Assembly (NCBI GenBank): GCA_022592445.1
Contig: JABYQR010000082.1
Span: 62,001-126,000 of the forward strand
Source of the DNA: Cytidiella melzeri
Taxonomy: Eukaryota > Basidiomycota > Agaricomycetes > Polyporales > Irpicaceae
Length of the DNA: 64,000 nt
Reading direction: 5' to 3'
Shown here: piece after piece, positions 47,941 through 57,991 of the stretch
Layout: each line of letters begins with the position of its first letter
How positions within the stretch are numbered: the stretch's first letter is position 1
Translations under genes and position numbers: made by a program
The notes under the pieces: generated by a model
The model's database searches: none
Seen by the model: only the letters and a program-made list of their open reading frames with translations
Told to the model about the DNA's origin: nothing

Positions 47941-48346
47941 AGGGAGACAAACCTTGCTAGGTTTGTTTTCATTTTGCAGTGAGCTACTATGTATCACAGA
48001 AGAGATTCTGTGAGCGCATTTGAGGGGGATGAGTTACAAGAGGCATAGGTGACAGGCAAGATGACATTGTCGAGAGAGAATGCAGAACAGGTCTTTTCTG
48101 ATGGTGAGCATGTGAGCCGTGACACGTGAGTACCAGCCTTTATTGATATTTCCAGCTCTCACTCATGGACAAGGTTCCCTTGATTGTTCTATTGTTCTCA
48201 CCATATATGAATCACATGTTAGTGTAGCCTCATCCTTGCAGACACAGCCTTGTTTTGATTATAATTGCCTTATCGAGCCGTCTCTTGTTGTACTATAAGA
48301 GTTTGCTCATTCCTCTCTTTTCCCCCCATTGTGCTCTCTTCCTTTG

Positions 48347-48569
48347 TGTCAGAGAGTGACCCGCCTCGAGAGATGGAATAGAAAGGAGAGTCGGGGAGTC
48401 GGCACGTACACAATCGGAGGGATACTATACACGGAATACCCGACGTATATAAATTGTCAGAACTGGTACAGGGGCAACTTATCTGTTGCTTACCTTGTGC
48501 CAGGTACGTGTCGCTGATGTACTCAATCTAATCTGTTGCTTACCTTGTGCCAGACTCATCTGATTGACA
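48347..48569 (+). repeat. 5' LTR of the copia element
   Basis: 223 bp, TGTCA...TGACA, with TATATAAA at about 48446-48453. It contains an internal duplication of TCTGTTGCTTACCTTGTGCC (about 48481 and 48533). It differs from the 3' LTR at seven positions, all transitions. Confidence 0.95.
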
Positions 48570-48584
48570 GGTTATGAGCCCTGG
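48570..48584 (+). other. primer binding site, half-tRNA iMet type
   Basis: GGTTATGAGCCCTGG begins directly after the 5' LTR. It is complementary to the anticodon stem-loop of initiator tRNA-Met rather than to a tRNA 3' end. This is the known copia strategy of priming with a 5' tRNA half cleaved in the anticodon loop. Confidence 0.75.
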
Positions 48585-48667
48585 TCAGCGCAATTAGCAT
48601 CAGATTCCCAACAAACCGTCTATTGCCACTGTATTGATCATCTACTCCTTATCCCCAATTCATTACA

Positions 48668-49882
48668 ATGTTGGATTCTTCCAAATCAGATGCAACGAGA
48701 AACAAACTGCCAAAACTCGACGACGACAGAGATACCAATTCGTATGGTACCTGGGTCATGCAAGTTGAAGCAAAACTACAGTCTATTCAATTGTGGAAAT
48801 ACTTCGAGGGTCCTGATTCAATTCCCCCTGTTGTCCCGAAGCTTAGAAGGACATACGAGGATGAAGTTGAAGATCCGGAGACGGGGGGAGTGACTAAAGG
48901 GATTAAAAGGGGAAATGAGGCCGAAGTAGAACAGGTGGTGAAGGACGCCGAACCGTGGTATGATGCCAACATCACCGCAATAGCGCTACTGCTCGAGGCC
49001 ATTCCTCGCGCTAAAGTTCATCTCATCAGTCGCACCCAAAGGGCCAAGGAGGCCTGGACGATCTTACAGTCTGAATATCGCCCTACCAATAATTTGCGCG
49101 CGGCTTCATTGCATCAGAAACTGATGAGTTTCACCTGCACCAAGGAAATGGTTGTCAACAAGTGGGTCAATAGAATGCGCTCTATCTACGCGGATCTATG
49201 TGATCAAGATCCCAACTGACTCACGGACGCTAACTTTGTGGCGACCCTTGCCGACCTCATTCCCACCAATAACAGTTGGCGGATGTTCTCACAGACTCTC
49301 CATCACAACATGAGTGCCGCGTACGCTGTCGGAAGGCCTATGTCATTGTCCAGAGTTATAGAACTAATCAAAGAGGAAGATTGGGCGCAAACTAGAAATG
49401 ACCCAGAGGTGATCGCTCAAATCTACGAAACTGACGCGATCTATAAGAAACGCCCTGCCATTGCCGCTAGCGCAAGCCAAGCTAATGGTCCCAACGCTAA
49501 GTGAATCACCGAATGGTGCGACAACCCGCATTGTGAAAGGCCGCGCGGTCATTTGTCGATCAATTGCATTGCGTTTAGAGGAGGGAAGTGCGGACAATAC
49601 CCTGATTGGTGGAAGTGGAAGCGAGATATTCATCTGCCGCCGGCGCAACGCGCACAACTACGCCTCAAGTTCAAGAATGTCTCCAAGAATTTTCTCTCAA
49701 AGAAGACGCCTAAACCCCCAACAGCGAACACCACTACCGAAGGGATGGCCGCAGTTGATGCCAACATTGCAAGCGTCCTAAATCAAGATGAAATTTTCCT
49801 TCTAAGCACGACAATCGACTCTGATCCGGAAAAGTCAATTGCCTGCCATGGCGCCGCAGTCTCCAGCTATCAACATATGTAA
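48668..49882 (+). pseudogene. copia gag remnant with zinc knuckle
   Basis: The start MLDSSKSDATRNKLPKL leads into a gag of the UBN2 type (RAKEAWTILQSEYRPTNNLR, LHQKLMSFTCTKEM, MRSIYADLCDQDPN). A CCHC knuckle follows (C-x4-C-x5-H-x4-C, WCDNPHCERPRGH, then LSINC). TGA codons at 49217 and 49502 lie in the same frame, with coding similarity continuing after each. The frame ends at 49882 and shifts before the protease. Confidence 0.85.
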
Positions 49883-52217
49883 GCTCCCTGCCGTCTATCA
49901 CGACTCCAGAGCTAGTCGACATATCTTCTATGATTACAATGCATTCACAAATTATCGCACAATTGAACCATTGAAGGTACAAGGGTTTGGATCAACTCTC
50001 ACAACGTCGGCTGTTGGCGTAGGTGATGTACACCTCTGTGCCAAGGTCAAAGGAAAGGAACATACCGTGAAACTATCCAACGTTCTGCACGTGCCGTCTG
50101 CACGCATGAATCTGGTTTCACAGGGTTGCCTTGCGCGAAGAGGAGTGGGATCTATGACAAATAGAGGAAGTCTTGTTCTAGAGCTGAATGGAAAAGTGAT
50201 ACTCACCGGGAACCTGGACAATAGTAACCTGTACCGGTTCAACACCCAGATCCAATCTAAGGGTCTGACAGACAGTATCACCAACACCAAAAAGAAAGGA
50301 TCTCTTCTTGAACGTATCTCAGATCCTATCGCAGCAACTACCAGTATTTGCTCTCTCACACCGGATTTTTACACCGCCTACTAGGCCACATAGGCGTTAA
50401 AGGGCTATCAAGGACTACCTCCGGAATCCATATTGTTCCCGACAACTCGGCCCAGCACTCATGCGAGATATGTGCCCATGCAAATATCAAACGCCTCCCT
50501 TTCCCAAAATCTACGAATATCAGGGCTGATTGCCCTCTGTTCCGCATTCATCTTGACATCTGTGGACCCTTACCGATCGGTTACGGTGGCGTGAAATATT
50601 TCATGCCATGCGTCGACAATCACGCAAGGTGGAAGACTCCATTTTTTCTTTAAACTCGTTCTGACGCCTTGCCGGAATTTATTAAATACAAAACCGCTGT
50701 GGAACGTTACACGGGATACAAAATTGCCGTGATCCGGGTTGACAATGCGCCCGAGCTTATACATGGCAAATTCAAACAATACTGCGAGAAGGAGGGAATA
50801 ACTGTAGAGAAGATCGTACCTGACGCGTCTCCACAGAACGGCGTGGCGGAGTGCACAAATTGGACATTAGCTTCAATGGCACGCAATGCTTCTCGATAGC
50901 ACCCTACCCGACTACTTCTGGCCACTGGCCGTTCAGTGCACAGCTCACATACTCAATTGCGTCACTACCTCCGCATTACCCCCCGACACCACGCCTTACC
51001 ATATCTGGAACAAACGCGACCCTGACCTCTCTCACTTCCAAATCTTTGGCACACGTGTCATCGCCAGGAAGACGGAGGCTGACTCTTTGAATAAGATACA
51101 ACCACGTGGCAAAGAAGGACGATTTGTGGGGTACGCTCAGGATTCAAAGGGTTATCTGATATGGTTTCCACACTCCCGAGTAGTGCGTTCCAGGCGCGAC
51201 GTAGTTTTCCTCGACAAGGAACGTGCCAATCCTCCCGCCGGCAGCACTCCAGATTTGCCGCTATGGGACGACGTCCTTATGGGCGACGACACGCGATTTT
51301 GCGACAAAGTGTCAGACACTGGCGCCACACCGCCCCAGTACGTATACTCTGGCATACCACCAGAGACGAGATCTGACAAAATCTCCTACAGAGATGTCAC
51401 TCAAGCTTCAGCCAAGGATCTCAGTGCCTCAACGGGGTCAGTACCTTCCAGCACGGAACACGTACTGAACAGCCCTCCACTGAACGCAGGAGTCACACGG
51501 CGATCGCAGACTCTGCCCTCCAGGTACAGAGATAACAACAGTGAGTATTCAATTGAGGGGGGGTTGCCCATTGACCACGATCTCATCCTCAGCGCTCGAA
51601 CACACGACATCAAACTTCAAGATCCCACTACCTCCCAGATCTACGACATCCTATCTACCAACATTGACGATCCAAACGCCAAGGACCCAAAGTCACTCAG
51701 AGAAGCCAAACGCAGTGAGTATTGGGAACACTGGCTAGCCGCCATTCACAAAGAACTCGAGGCACTGCAGGCAAAAGGCGTATACAAAGACGTCCAGAAC
51801 GTACCCCGTCGCTCGCTGGGACTCCATACAAACAGTACTCGCCATTGCCGCTCACGAAGACCTCCACCTACGACATATTGATATCAAGACAGCGTTCCTC
51901 AACGGACCTTTGTCCGAAGAGATCTACATGACAAAACCCGCGATCTTAGGAAAGGGCTACTGGCGTCTGCGGAAAGGTCTGTACGGCCTCAAGCAGGCAG
52001 GCCGGTCTTGGTACCTCGAATTCAACAACAAATTCCAGACTCTTGGTTTCCAAAGGTGCGAGTCAGACTGGAGCGTCCACGTACGAGACGGAGACGGCGT
52101 CAAGTCCATGTCAGCCACAAGTGTCGACAACATTTTGCTGGCGACATCGTCGAAGGAAGAATCTGACTCTGTGACAACCGGCCTAAAGGCAATCTTCGAC
52201 ATCACCAACAACGGCGA

Positions 52218-52943
52218 TGTCACAGATTTTCAATGTTTCTACAAGACTTGCCTTACCAGGCAACGGTATTATTGGGAATATTTAAGCGCTTGTCAAGTGC
52301 TTATCCAGCGCTTATCCAGCGTCTATTTAGGCGCTTATCCAGCGCTTATCTGGCGCTTATTCCGGCGCTTATTCCGGCGCTTATTCTCAGTGCCTATCAA
52401 CTGATGCGCTGATGCGCCTCCTGTCTCTGATGCGCTGATGCGCTCCTTTCCTTATCTGTGTATCACATGATAGAACTCTCTGGAACCTTGTGGAACATGC
52501 TGGAACTATGATGTCATAGTATAGAACATTCCATTAGATGATGTCATAGTTCTTAGAACCTTCTGGAAAAGTCTAGCCTTGTCTTAGAACAAGCTAGAAC
52601 AAGTCTAGCCTTGGAGCTGGGTCATGGGGTCAGGTCATGGGGACAATTGCTATTGGTTGATTATTGAAGTGGCACCACTAGGGCATAGGGCATGCTTAGT
52701 AAGGTAGATTACTTTGCTTACTCATGTAGGTATTAGGGGTCTTAGGGTAGTACCTGGGGTCCTCCCCTTCATGTATATATAGAGGCACTCCTGAGGGCAT
52801 ATCCCCTCAGTCTTATCCACTCTGTTGATCAAGGACTACTTCGTACTCCCCAGTACACACTCTCACCCACACTCTCCTCTCTATCTCACTATCTCCCCCT
52901 CAAGTTTATCAACTATCTGGTGAGTGTAACCCTTACTGTTACA
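52218..52943. mobile_element. nested solo LTR inside the copia RT region
   Basis: A 726 bp insert with TG...CA ends (TGTCACAG...CTGTTACA), flanked by the exact 5 bp target duplication GGCGA (52213-52217 and 52944-52948). Removing the insert and one GGCGA restores the uninterrupted copia frame (NNGDVKWLLGCKV). It carries a TATATATAG box at about 52774-52782 and a pyrimidine-rich end. No internal retroelement genes are left, so it is a solo LTR formed by recombination, of a family other than its host. Confidence 0.9.
52283..52390 (+). repeat. short tandem array in the solo LTR
   Basis: About eight imperfect copies of a 10-12 bp unit close to GGCGCTTATTCC / CAGCGCTTATC, inside the U3-like part of the solo LTR. 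Such arrays are often promoter or transposition-related repeats. Confidence 0.7.
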
Positions 52944-53823
52944 GGCGACGTGAAATGGCTTCTGGGCTGTAAAGTGGAGAGAAACCGGACGCGCAGGACT
53001 ATCGGGCTGTCCCAAGAAGCGTACACGGTCTCAATACTCAGGCTATTCAACATGGAGTTCTGCAACGCCACATCGACACCACTCCCACCGAAAACAGCGT
53101 TGACACGCGAAAGCGAACCAAAAACCGAAGCAGAACACGTCGAAATCGCGGCTCTACCCTACTGCACGCTGGTGGGCAAAGTAATGTACCTCGTTACCAC
53201 CACCAGGCCAGACATCGCCTACGCCGTTCAAGAACTAACGAAGTACATGTCCTGCTATGGACATACGCACTGGGCAGCCGCAAAACATCTTCTACGCTAT
53301 CTTCAAGGGACTCGCTCACTTGGACTCATGCTGGGGAGACTGGACCCGGCGTATCCTATGTTCTACGGGTTCACGGATTCCAACTGGGGCTCAGGAGAGG
53401 GCCGAAAGTCGATCTCAGGGTACGTCATGGTTGTATACCAGTTGCCGGTTGCATAGAGTTCTAAGCAGCAGCCGGTCGTTGCCCTATCTTCGTGCAAAGC
53501 TGAATACCTTGCGTGCTCGCACGCAGCATGTCAAGTCATCTGGCTGCGGCAACTCCTCGAGGAACTAGGCTATCCACAATCAATACCGACGCCGCTGTTC
53601 TGCGAGAACAATGGGACCATAGCGTGCACACACGACCTGCATGGGCACACAAGAATGAAACACATTGATATACGAGCACACTTCATTAGGAACTGCGTTA
53701 ACAAAGGGCGAATCGACGTCACACGCGTATCCGGAAAGGAGAACATGGCGGATATATTCACAAAGGCGCTACCACGAGTCATACATACAAGAGCGGTGGA
53801 AATGCTAGGACTTCACGCGGGTC

Positions 53824-53832
53824 AAGGGGGGG
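53824..53832 (+). other. polypurine tract
   Basis: AAGGGGGGG directly before the 3' LTR, the expected plus-strand primer site of a retroelement. Confidence 0.8.
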
Positions 53833-54055
53833 TGTCAGAGAGTGACCCGCCTCGAGAGATGGAATAGGAAGGAGAGTTGGGGAGTCGGCGCGTACACGAT
53901 CGGAGGGATACTATACACGGAATACCCGACGTATATAAATTGTCAGAACTGGTACAGGGGCAACTTATCTGTTGCTTACCTTGTGCCAGGTACGTGTCGC
54001 CGATGTACTCAATCTAATCTGTTGCTTACCTTGTGCCAGACCCGTCTGATTGACA
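53833..54055 (+). repeat. 3' LTR of the copia element
   Basis: 223 bp, same ends and length as the 5' LTR. The pol frame reads through the polypurine tract into it before stopping at 53867. Confidence 0.95.
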
Positions 54056-54313
54056 CTTTGCGCCTTGGGGTAAGCTTCATCTCCCTTGCACTTGCAGTAT
54101 GTACAACTGCTGACCCTGTACTTAGCTCACTCGCTTGACACTTGTGTCTTAGGTACAGTTATATTACCATTGTGCTCTCTTCCTTCGCACCTGAGGCTCA
54201 CTCGCTTGACGCTCGTGTCTTAGGTACTCAGAGGTCTGACAGCGCTGTTAGGTCTTAGCAGCGCACACAACCCTGCCTTTCAACATATCTGTTGTTAGCC
54301 TAGTCAGCGCACA

Positions 54314-56656
54314 GGATGGTGGCGGCTGCCAACTGCTTGATAGTGATGATACATGCGGAAATGGCTTTGTACTTGGCGAGCTGCTGAGGAAGGTCACGGT
54401 GAAACACTAATTACCACTCTGGACACAAAAGGGGCCAGGAACCAGCACACCAGACCTCAGAGAGGCAATCACGTGAGCAAGTTGTGTGGAGTTGTGTGTA
54501 AGAATGTGCAAGTGGGTCAAAAGAGTCCTAAGCCTTGCCTGATGGAGGCAAAGGGGTATTGCGAGTAGCAATGCGTGTGGCCAGTGGGCTTTTTGGAGTA
54601 GAACAAGAGAGCAAGCTTTGCAAAGCCCGCAACAAACTGACAAGAGAAGTGAAACAAGAACGCAGATGCAAGACAAGAAGAGAATGCAATAAACGCTGCG
54701 CTACAAAAGTAAAGCTCAAGGAAACACAACACAGTGAAAGAGGAAATGCGACGCAGTGAAAGAAGAAACACGATGCAGTAACTCAGTAAAGAACGCAGTA
54801 TTTAATGCAACAAAACGAGACTCCTCTTTCTCCTCGAGACACCTACTGATCTGGAACAGGAATTCTACCCATGACGTACTCGGACTTGCCATGCCTGCAG
54901 ATCACTGCAAATGTGCCGGAGTGTGTAGTGCAAGAACAAACCATGAGATGCGCAACGTGTGGCAGAAGGATCTCAATGATGTTAATCTTGCACTCAGGAT
55001 TGTAAGGGCAGTCGTAAGAGCAGGTGCTCAGGTCACAGTCGAGATGAGGGTCAATGGTGTATACACACAGCTTGCAGTTCTCGCAAGGCTGAGGCAGAAG
55101 TGCTGGACCCGGGAGGTTTTGGAGAAGGAAGTTGTCGGGGTCCTCGTATAGCTCAACAAGAGTGGTAGTAACCTAACTCGCTCGTGAGGACAAGTGATGG
55201 TGTGACACAGAGGGTCCTTGTAGTCTATCTCCAAGTCTTGGTAAGACTCGAGCTTGGACTTGTCGTCTGGCAGGGGCTTGGGAACTCGAGGAGACAGTGA
55301 TGGGTGAGTGAGGAGAATTGTAGAAGGTACATAGTGGATTTGCGAGGAGGGCAGCTGCTTGTTCATGGCAATGCGTGGGTTCTTGTGGACCACAATAGTG
55401 GCAGGGGTTGCTAGCAGCTGGTTCAGTCACCGAGCTTGCTGCTGGCATAAACGAGGCAGTGGTTGTAGGGTTGGTAAGGTTTTTGAGAGGTACAAGAACA
55501 CAAAGCGAGAACACAGTGAGGACACAGTGACGCAAGTCTTGAACGCGAGCAAACTAACGCAAATGAGAAGAGTGGGGATTTTTGAGATGGAAACTCAGGG
55601 TGTCGTATTCTGAGCTACTCAAGGTACAAAGTTTGTAGTTTAAATATCTAAATGCCTGAAACAGAACAACTGGAAATTTTCCTATACCATCACTTGAGGC
55701 AATGCAAGTCCACGCAAGAGAACCAGGCTAGACACATTGCAAAAAGGTTCCTTCTTGCCAAAGACGGCCTAAACGAGGTGCAGTGTATCTTTGGCCTGTC
55801 TGAGTTCTGTGTATCCAATACAGCAAGACCTTGTGAGGAACAAGCCGCACCATTTGAGAGCAACGGGAACACGGAAGCAAATTCAAGGGTGCCCTTGAGC
55901 TGAAGTGCTGGACTCAAGGATCCGGAGTGGGAGGGCGGCTGAAGTGGCTTGATAGGGAAATGGCACTTTTGATCGGACCCGTTTGAATGTGGCTCTTTTG
56001 GCCTGCTCGGAACACAATTGTCCAGTCCTTGGGAACAGTCGAGCACTGTGGACGCCACACCCTGCTATGAGACGGCTACCGCGAGGCTCCTGCTTGTCAG
56101 GTGTTTGCCTTGTGTAGGGCACGAGTCTCGAGCCTGCTCGAGGAACCAGCTGTTCTCATGGCTCACAATGGCCCCTTTGTTACTCGTATCTGTGCTTATG
56201 TGGCTTCTTGCCCTCGTGACGCCTTGGGGACCTCCCTTCGGTGAGTTCTCAAACCATCTTGTGCTTCTTACATGTGTGGCAAAATCTGGGCTTATCAACA
56301 GAAGAGTGAAGTCAAGCACAGGTTCACAAGTGCTGTCATGTGACATGTCAACTTCCAAAGGGCGCTAGGCAAGTTGTTGGGCCTGCAACATTTCATCGAG
56401 TTGTACCACCAAATTTTTGATTTGATTCTCTCAGTACTACAAAGAGTGCATGTGAGCTCAAAAATAAGAAGAAGAGTAAAAAGCCCAATCTGCAGATGTC
56501 TACTGAGGACTTCAGAGCAGAGCTGTGTTTGGTGCTGTGGTCCTGGGAGCTCCAGAGGACGCGGATCAAGGCACCGGCTCTCAGGAGACGGTTGTTAGTG
56601 CGCCTGTCTCTGGAGCCAAACAGTGTTTCCTGATGGACCATACTATCATTCATGCG
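54314..56656. other. accessory region with unassigned minus-strand frames
   Basis: 2.3 kb without a known gene. Besides the Cys-rich frame listed separately, a minus-strand frame from 56358 to 55690 is open for about 220 codons apart from one TAG at 56062-56064, and shows no recognised domain. 54640-54800 is purine-rich with repeated GCAGT/GAAAGA words. It may be a decayed mobile element of unknown class. Confidence 0.35.
54843..55366 (-). pseudogene. unrecognised Cys-rich reading frame, frame-broken
   Basis: I do not recognise this protein. On the minus strand an ATG at 55366 (MNKQLPSSQIHYVPSTILLT) leads to a segment LESYQDLEIDYKDPLCHTIT then CPHE. About 55160-55172 the coding-looking frame shifts by one base. 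It then runs open for over 100 codons: LVELYEDPDNFLLQNLPGPA, CENCKLCVYTIDPH, CDLSTCSYDCPYNPEC, KINIIEILLPHVAHLMVCSC, GTFAVICRHGKSEYVMGRIP, stopping at 54843-54845. The paired C-x2-C spacing suggests metal binding. In another frame further upstream, CHYCGPQEPTHCHEQ (about 55360-55405) is also Cys/His-rich. No intron cleanly joins the frames. It may be a decayed transposon gene or an orphan gene. Confidence 0.35.
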
Positions 56657-57524
56657 GTGTTCGTAAAAACCTGGCGCTCAGCACATTGCACTGAGAGCTC
56701 CCACCTAAATCTGTCAAAAAGTACATAGAATTATACCTGTGCATCTTGATAGTATGATGTATTAAATTTACACTTTTTAGAGAGGAACAGCGAGCTGCGG
56801 CAGGATGCCGACGAGGGGTAGAAAAGAGAAGAGGTGTTCGTGAAAACGTCACGGTTGGTCACACCGGCATGAGGTCGGCATATTGTTACTTCGACACGAC
56901 TTACCATATGTAGTATCACCATCAGCTGAGCTCATCAGCGAGAGCAGTGTTCGCAAAAAGTGTGTTTGGGTAAGGTTGGTGCATCCCGTGCCATTAGAAA
57001 TTTATGTGATGATAATATATGTATTAGCCTCCTTTCTCGACGTGAATCAAGAAAGGAGGGGCCGCAAATCATTGGCTAGAAGTTGCGGCAAGCAGGTACC
57101 AGACGCAAAACGCAAACGCGATGTTGCGACGAGGCTGCGATACGCCTCTTAGCGGAGTTTAAATTGCGCTCGGTCTCAAAAAGTCACGCATGTCTCGATA
57201 TTGTTCGTAAAAACTACTCTACACATGTACACAGAGCAATCGGGCTGCTGGAGCAGCTTTCAATGCAATATTAGTCACTTTGCTTCTGCAAGACGGTCAT
57301 AAAATATGCAGTACATCAGTCAGAATCTCTATCCATCAATCTGAGTAAAGTACAGAAACTCACTGCTTTGTCTCTACCGACTTCATCCCTCGCATTTATA
57401 ATACTTTTCTTACACCAAAATAATGCTTTATTCGTCCTTTATTGCTCACAGTATACTTAGAATATTCGGACGTGCGCAAGTATCGAAAGTACTAGTGTTC
57501 GTAAACCAGGCGTTTACGAACACT
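56657..57524. repeat. array of GTGTTCGTAAAA-like motifs ending in a palindrome
   Basis: The motif GTGTTCG(T/C)(A/G)AAA recurs at 56657, 56834, 56947 and 57495, with TTGTTCGTAAAAACT at 57201. At 57494-57524 AGTGTTCGTAAAC, a 5 nt spacer and its exact complement GTTTACGAACACT form a perfect hairpin. The first copy (GTGTTCGTAAAAACCTGG) and the complement of the right arm (GTGTTCGTAAACGCCTGG) look like terminal inverted repeats of an ~870 bp element. No target duplication is clear and no gene lies inside. Confidence 0.55.
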
Positions 57525-57991
57525 GCATCAACGATAGTATTTCCTCTGCCTCTGTTCAATCGCCTCCAAGTCCCGCCTCCGTGTCCCGCCCTCGCCCCTT
57601 ATCTTCCTTGTCCAGTTACTCGGGCAGGTCACCGTCTGACACAAATTATTCGCGCCTGCCCATCATTGTGGAAGTGGCTGTAACGTGACAGAAGCGGCAG
57701 CGACTGTGCCTCCTTCCTGTCTCCTGCCTCCCTGCCACGGTCTCGTTGTCTCCGTGGCTTCCTGACGTCTGGGAACGAGACTAGAGATGCGGAATCACCA
57801 CGTGTAGAACCGAACTTTTCAGGGTGCCACAAAGGGCTTGCACCATTTTTAGACGGTGGGCGCTGCAGCTTTCTCACGACTTCAATCAACCGCACCTCAG
57901 AAAGTCAACCGTCCAAGGAGGCCTTTGTCACATACATGCATCCCACTGCAAACAGCTACAGAACACGGAGGTGGCCAGCCCACACAGCGAC

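Larger units (their letters stand above)
49883..53866 (+). pseudogene. copia pol remnant (protease, integrase, RT, RNase H)
   Basis: The protease motif is DSRAS at about 49902, with Arg where the catalytic DSG/DTG motif needs Gly. Integrase keeps a zinc HHCC region (LLGHIGVKG...HSCEICAHAN) and its D (50555), D (50741) and E (50849) residues. The reverse transcriptase has lost roughly 60 residues around 51800-51835, then resumes LAIAAHEDLHLRHIDIKTAF. The YVDD box reads SVDN (52118-52129), lacking the second Asp. RNase H continues after the nested LTR (WLLGCKVERNR, RPDIAYAVQELTKYM, FTDSNWGSGEGRKSISGY, HIDIRAHFIRN) with TAG at 53454. Confidence 0.88.
48347..54055 (+). mobile_element. Ty1/copia LTR retrotransposon, inactivated
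   Basis: A 5.7 kb element bounded by two 223 bp LTRs with ends TGTCA...TGACA and flanked by the 5 bp target duplication CTTTG (48342-48346 and 54056-54060). Domain order is gag with zinc knuckle, protease, integrase, reverse transcriptase, RNase H, which is the Ty1/copia order. In-frame stops at 49217, 49502, 50651 and 53454, several frameshifts, and a deletion at the start of the reverse transcriptase show it cannot move by itself. It also carries a nested solo LTR (52218-52943). Confidence 0.95.
48111..54313 (+). repeat. older LTR-like or tandem repeat split by the copia insertion
   Basis: After removing the copia element and one target copy, 48111-48346 joins 54061-54313. The segment CATTGTGCTCTCTTCCTT occurs just before the insertion (48328-48345) and again at about 54167-54184. 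GCTCACTCGCTTGAC followed by TGTCTTAGGTAC occurs twice (about 54123 and 54192). The left part carries a TATA-like ACTATAAGAG near 48292. The interpretation as a solo LTR from TGTGAGCC (48111) to GCGCACA (54313) is inference; no target duplication was found. Confidence 0.35.
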
